DNA from: DASZMJ01 sp035551935
GTDB taxonomy: Bacteria > Planctomycetota > Planctomycetia > Isosphaerales > Isosphaeraceae
NCBI GenBank assembly: GCA_035551935.1
Contig: DASZMJ010000587.1
Coordinates: 1-10,546 of the forward strand
Length of the DNA stretch: 10,546 nucleotides
Direction of reading: 5' to 3'
A model generated the notes under the pieces. The model was given only the letters and a program-made list of their open reading frames with translations. It did not search any database and was not told where the DNA came from. This document shows, piece after piece, positions 7,637-10,546 of this stretch. Position 1 is the stretch's first letter, and every line of letters starts with the position of its first letter. The position numbers and the translations under genes are program-made.

Positions 7637-8716
7637 TCACGATGTATATTTCAATAATAATTGAAGCGAACCTTCGGACAATCTCCGAGAAGCTTCGGGG
7701 GCCCACCTGCGGCCCGTGGAGATGTCTAAGCAACGATGCTTGACGAGCCCGGCCAGGTCGAAGTTGGACCAATAAGACGTGACGTCCAGCCACAGGATAC
7801 TGAGCCGCCGGCGCCTCCGGAGCTTCTCCAGCCGCCTGAGGACGGACCGTCGCCCGGAAAAGGTCCGATCCAGGTTGAGCAACAGCATCACCGTGGAGTG
7901 CTTCTCGGCCGTCTCCAGCGACTCGTCGCGGAGGCCGGGGTCGTTCGCGAGGTTGAAGAGGTGCCAGCTGAACTCGGTATGCTCGTTCAGGGCCCGATGG
8001 ATCAGGCGGGCCCTCCAGCCGTGGAACAGGTGCATCACGTATCGGCGCGGGAGTTCGACAGGGAATCCGCCGGCCCTGAGCTCGCCGAACGCGCTCACGC
8101 GTTCCCTGCGCTCGGCCCCCAGCATCACCTGCATGAGCGGCGCCACCCCGCACCCGCGCAAGAAGGACGCCGGCAGGCCGCCGCCGGACTGCGTCAGCGT
8201 GCCGAGGGAGAGGTGCGACCCGTCGTAGTGATTCACACGCTCCAGGCCCAGCGCGTCGTCGAGCTTCACGTCCACGAAGTAGGTGTTGCCGATCCGGGCC
8301 TCGCGCAGGTCGGTGCCTTCGACGCGCGTCTCCAGGAGCCGGGCGCCGCGGAGCTTCGCGCCGTAGAGCTCCGCCCGGCTCAGGTTGGCCTGATCGAAGT
8401 GGGCACGCCGGAGGTCGGCGAGGTCGAGGGTCGCGCCTTCGAGATCGGTCCCTCGGAGTTTGGCGGCCCGGAGGTCGGCCGACGTCAGATCGGCACCCTT
8501 CAGGTCGGCGCCCGAGAGGATCGCCCGGCGGAGGTCCCTGTGCGACAGGTCGAGCCCGGCGAGGTTGGCCTCGCGGAGGTCCGCGCGCCAGTCGGGGTCC
8601 TCCGCCCTCAGCGCCTCGCACCAGGCGCCCCAGGCCCGGGCCCCCTGCTTCAGCTTCTCGACGTGCGCCCGGCGCGTCACGTTCCGGCTGGCCCGGACCT
8701 GCTTCTTCGGGTTCAT
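7637..8716 (-). CDS. Pentapeptide-repeat protein with a degenerate TIR-like C-terminus (pseudo-TIR)
   Basis: This 359-residue protein is paralogous to the one encoded directly upstream. Residues 1-200 align with it without gaps at about 50% identity by hand count. A helical cap (WGAWCEALRAEDPDWRADL) is followed by about twenty A(D/N)LxX-type pentapeptides (43-157), predicted to form a right-handed beta-helix. A shared linker (SHLSLGTL...LPASFLRGCGV) follows. The C-terminal 150 residues keep a TIR-like order of strands and helices, for example RALNEHTEFSWHLFN against RDQLNEIGVDYWYDD, and HSTVMLLLN against DKTILVLSN. They lack CFISYSKKD and the WVxxE glutamate, so NADase activity is unlikely. 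Calling it a TIR remnant is inference. The start ATG overlaps the upstream stop (ATGA) with no Shine-Dalgarno, indicating translational coupling. The last codons are unusually AT-rich. Confidence 0.85.
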   Translation of the reverse strand: MNPKKQVRASRNVTRRAHVEKLKQGARAWGAWCEALRAEDPDWRADLREANLAGLDLSHRDLRRAILSGADLKGADLTSADLRAAKLRGTDLEGATLDLADLRRAHFDQANLSRAELYGAKLRGARLLETRVEGTDLREARIGNTYFVDVKLDDALGLERVNHYDGSHLSLGTLTQSGGGLPASFLRGCGVAPLMQVMLGAERRERVSAFGELRAGGFPVELPRRYVMHLFHGWRARLIHRALNEHTEFSWHLFNLANDPGLRDESLETAEKHSTVMLLLNLDRTFSGRRSVLRRLEKLRRRRRLSILWLDVTSYWSNFDLAGLVKHRCLDISTGRRWAPEASRRLSEGSLQLLLKYTS

Positions 8717-9804
8717 GACGCGCTCGAGAGGGCCCGGGTCAACTCCGTGAACGGCTTCTTGAACTTCTCCGGGTCGTCGATCGCCTTGGAGAAGTCGACG
8801 ATCTTCGTCTTCTCGATCTTCACGAGCACGGGCGACGCCGCGTCGATCTCCGCGTCGATCTTCACGGCCACCAGCACGACGTTCTTCCGCCGCTCCTCCT
8901 CCTTGAAGGCCTGCTTGATCTCGACCGTCACCCACTCCGACGCGATCGAGTTGTTGCTCAGGACCAGGATCGTCTTGTCCCGGTCCTCGATGGCCTGGAC
9001 CACGCTGTCCGAGATGTTCTGGCCGCCCTTGAGCCGCTCGTCGTCGTACCAGTAGTCGACGCCGATCTCGTTGAGCTGGTCGCGCAGCCTCTGGACGAAC
9101 TCGCGGTCCTTCTTGCTGTAGCTGATGAAGCAGGTGGCGATCCGCGTCGACCCGCCCTCGTTCATCCACTGCTCGAAGGCGACCTCGCGCAATGACCGGG
9201 CCCCGTGGATGATGCTCTGCATGCGCGGCGACAGGCCGACCCCGCGGAGGAACGCGTCCGGCAACTTCCCCTGCGACTGGACCAGCGTGTCGATCGACAC
9301 GTGGGAGGGGGTCGAATGCTTCGCCTTCTTCAGGCCCTTGGCGCCCGCCAGGTTCGTGGCGACGAAGAAGGTGTTCCCCAGGATGGCGTCCCGGAAGTTC
9401 GTTCCTTCCAGGACGGCGCCGGCGAGATTGACGCTCAGCAGCGATGCGCCCGAGAGGTCGGCGTCGAGCAGGTTGGCCCCCTCGAAGTTGGCGCGACGCA
9501 GGTTGCTCCCCGAGAGGTCGGCGCCCTGGAGGTCCGCGTTCCGGAACTTCGCCCCGCGGAGCTGCGCCTCGACGAGCTTCGCGCCCTTCAGGTTGGCGCC
9601 CGACAGGATGGCCCGACGGAGCAGGGCGCCGCGGAGGTCGAGCCCCTCCAGGTTGGCGTCCCTGAGGTCGGCGCGCCAGTCGAGGTTCTGCGAGGAGAGG
9701 GCCTCCGCCCAGGTATTCCAGGCGTCCACGCCCTCCCGGACCTTCCGTAGGTTCGAGTCGCGCGAGAGGTTCTTCCGCGCCGCCTTCTCTTTCTTGGCCT
9801 TCAC
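8713..9804 (-). CDS. Pentapeptide-repeat TIR-domain protein, candidate NAD+-cleaving effector
   Basis: This 363-residue soluble protein starts with a helical cap (GVDAWNTWAEALSSQN). About 23 pentapeptides follow (43-157, e.g. AILSGANLKGAKLVEAQLRG), predicted to form a right-handed beta-helix. A linker (163-200: HSTPSHVSIDTL, LPDAFLRGVGL) leads to a TIR_2-type domain (221-355). That domain shows box 1 CFISYSKKD (225-233), a BB-loop region DDERLKGGQ (254-262), DKTILVLSNNSIASEWVTVE (276-295) and a final strand VVLVAVKI. Glu295 in WVTVE sits where bacterial TIR NADases carry the catalytic glutamate. The GTG start at 9802-9804 follows GGGGAG by 8 nt and lines up gaplessly with the paralogue's start; an ATG at 9922-9924 would add 40 low-complexity residues. 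It is the first gene of a coupled pair. Its role could be immune effector or signalling scaffold. Confidence 0.9.
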   Translation of the reverse strand: MKAKKEKAARKNLSRDSNLRKVREGVDAWNTWAEALSSQNLDWRADLRDANLEGLDLRGALLRRAILSGANLKGAKLVEAQLRGAKFRNADLQGADLSGSNLRRANFEGANLLDADLSGASLLSVNLAGAVLEGTNFRDAILGNTFFVATNLAGAKGLKKAKHSTPSHVSIDTLVQSQGKLPDAFLRGVGLSPRMQSIIHGARSLREVAFEQWMNEGGSTRIATCFISYSKKDREFVQRLRDQLNEIGVDYWYDDERLKGGQNISDSVVQAIEDRDKTILVLSNNSIASEWVTVEIKQAFKEEERRKNVVLVAVKIDAEIDAASPVLVKIEKTKIVDFSKAIDDPEKFKKPFTELTRALSSAS

Positions 9805-10116
9805 GTCCTCCGCTCCCCGCCCGGTCCCGCCCACGGGCCGCGACGCACCCTCCGGAGGCCCCCGACGAGCGTCGACCATGCTCCCGGGGGCATTGTCCGC
9901 ATATGAGGAACTTACATTGGACACCCGCCGGGCCCCCGATTCAATGGAAAGCCGGCGAATTCGGGGCGACAGGCGAGGCGGCTGGCCCTCGGCGAACGAC
10001 GGCTGCGGACGAGCTCGCTTGGGCCCGCCGCACGACGCGCCCGGGGCTCGCGAGACCCCTCGCGATCGCGTCCACTCCGATGGGATTCGTTATCGGACCG
10101 AACCGGAGCACGAGCT
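9805..10116. other. Non-coding region upstream of the TIR pair, nothing firm recognised
   Basis: About 310 bp lie between the GTG of the TIR gene (minus) and a truncated plus-strand reading frame. It must hold the promoter of the TIR pair. The only AT-richer spot is about 9895-9920 (gtccgcatatgaggaacttacattgg). I could not read a convincing -35/-10 pair, a repeat or an RNA fold in it. The open frames crossing it show no protein-like conservation. Confidence 0.4.
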
Positions 10117-10200
10117 ATGCGACTTCCACGCTTCTCCATCGCCGGGCTGATGGGGCTGGTCGTCGTGGTCGCCGTGGGGGTCGCGGCCCTGCGGTCCACG
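10117..10200 (+). pseudogene. Truncated N-terminus of a planctomycete 'RFSIAGLM' membrane protein
   Basis: An ATG at 10117, 8 nt after GGAG (10105-10108), starts MRLPRFSIAGLMGLVVVVAV followed by GVAALRST. I recall this opening (RFSIAxLMxxVxxVAVGxAALR) from a family of small multi-helix membrane proteins in Isosphaeraceae-like planctomycetes, which then continue with further hydrophobic helices. Here the frame instead turns to RGRRGFRKKNRNSG and runs into the AT-rich leader of the next gene, so only the first helix survives. The likely explanation is a deletion or recombination that joined this 5' end to another gene's upstream region. The recognition rests on memory of the pattern. The fragment could still be translated as a short membrane peptide. 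Confidence 0.5.
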
Positions 10201-10209
10201 CGGGGGCGG

Positions 10210-10348
10210 CGAGGATTCCGCAAAAAAAACCGGAATTCGGGAATAATTTTCGACACCGGAAACGAGATTATAGGAAGCAGGATCGCGACCGGCGCGACGA
10301 CCGCCCATTCCATCCCCGTGCCTGGCTCCTGTGTTGAGGGTCCCCGAC
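10210..10348 (+). promoter_or_regulatory. AT-rich leader/promoter region of the right-edge gene
   Basis: The stretch 10216-10275 has an A8 run (10222-10229), AATAATTTT (10242-10250) and GATTATAGG, an abrupt AT island in GC-rich DNA 75-130 bp upstream of the ATG at 10349. AATAAT is a plausible -10 element, but no well-spaced -35 was found. The ribosome site for the gene is probably GAGGG, about 8 nt before the ATG. Confidence 0.35.
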
Positions 10349-10546
10349 ATGGCCACGACCACGACGACCAAGACGAAGCTCTCCGCGGCCCAGCTCGCCG
10401 CCCGCCGCGCCAACGCCAAGCTCTCCACCGGACCGCGCACCCCCGAAGGGAAGGCCATCGCCGCGATGAACGCGGTGTCACACGGCCTGTGCGCGAATAC
10501 GGCGGTCCTGCCGGGCGAGAGCGTCGAGGAGTTCCAGGCCACGCTG
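10349..10546 (+). CDS. Conserved hypothetical protein with 'STGPRTPEGK' N-terminal motif (partial, right edge)
   Basis: Only the first 66 residues are in the window. The sequence starts MATTTTTKTKLSAAQLAARR, then ANAKLSTGPRTPEGKAIAAM and NAVSHGLCANTAVLPGE, and the frame runs off the edge. The block ANAxxSTGPxTPEGKxxxxxNAxxHGL is the signature of a family of uncharacterised proteins that I recall as frequent, often in several copies, in planctomycetes and acidobacteria. Function is unknown. The N-terminus is basic, low in complexity and has no signal peptide. The ATG follows GAGGG with suitable spacing. Confidence 0.8.
   Translation, partial: MATTTTTKTKLSAAQLAARRANAKLSTGPRTPEGKAIAAMNAVSHGLCANTAVLPGESVEEFQATL

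Noticed and set aside
7736..9055. Long plus-strand open frame (about 439 codons) antisense to the two pentapeptide genes
   Set aside because: Its translation is a low-complexity Val/Gly/Glu repeat that mirrors the pentapeptide codons on the other strand. The minus-strand frames carry recognisable domains, a coupled start and a clear paralogue alignment.
7637..9804. Assignment of the TIR pair to Thoeris, SPARTA, TIR-CBASS or TIR-STAND systems
   Set aside because: No ThsA (SIR2 or similar), Argonaute/APAZ, CD-NTase, SAVED or STAND domain is encoded in the window, and both proteins carry beta-helix repeats instead.

Overview
The window looks like chromosomal DNA from a GC-rich planctomycete, most likely of the Isosphaeraceae type. 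This is inferred from very high GC, GTG and TTG starts, proline-rich secreted proteins of unknown function, a protein opening with a truncated 'RFSIAGLMGLVVVVAVG' N-terminus, and a right-edge gene with the 'ANAKLSTGPRTPEGK' motif. The last two motifs I recall as recurrent in planctomycete genomes. No taxonomic marker gene is present.

Left part (1-4350). The 3' end of an IS630-type transposase abuts, tail to tail, a two-gene minus-strand unit: a 258-residue protein with a ribbon-helix-helix-like N-terminus, then a membrane-anchored PAS histidine kinase. Divergent from this unit is a precorrin-2 dehydrogenase (siroheme branch). A degenerate tandem heptamer array precedes its start and supplies its Shine-Dalgarno sequence. 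That gene overlaps, tail to tail by 8 bp, a non-hydrolysing UDP-GlcNAc 2-epimerase (wecB), which has a full set of catalytic motifs.

Middle part (4270-7480). A perfect 30-bp inverted repeat made of nested palindromes separates wecB from a secreted protein of unknown function. Two more minus-strand unknowns follow: a small soluble protein, and a membrane-anchored proline-rich protein with a compact C-terminal domain. A 67-residue two-helix membrane protein lies on the plus strand.

Right part (7480-10546). The most interesting locus is a translationally coupled pair of paralogues on the minus strand. Each has a pentapeptide-repeat beta-helix and a shared linker. The upstream protein ends in an intact TIR domain with a candidate catalytic glutamate. 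The downstream protein ends in a region that looks like a decayed TIR domain without the box-1 motif or that glutamate. The first ~200 residues of the two align without a gap at roughly 50% identity by hand count. An active TIR NADase candidate paired with a pseudo-TIR on a beta-helix scaffold could be an undescribed immune or signalling module. No known partner (SIR2, Argonaute, CD-NTase, STAND) lies in the window. Beyond it are a truncated membrane-protein N-terminus, an AT-rich leader and the start of a conserved hypothetical gene.
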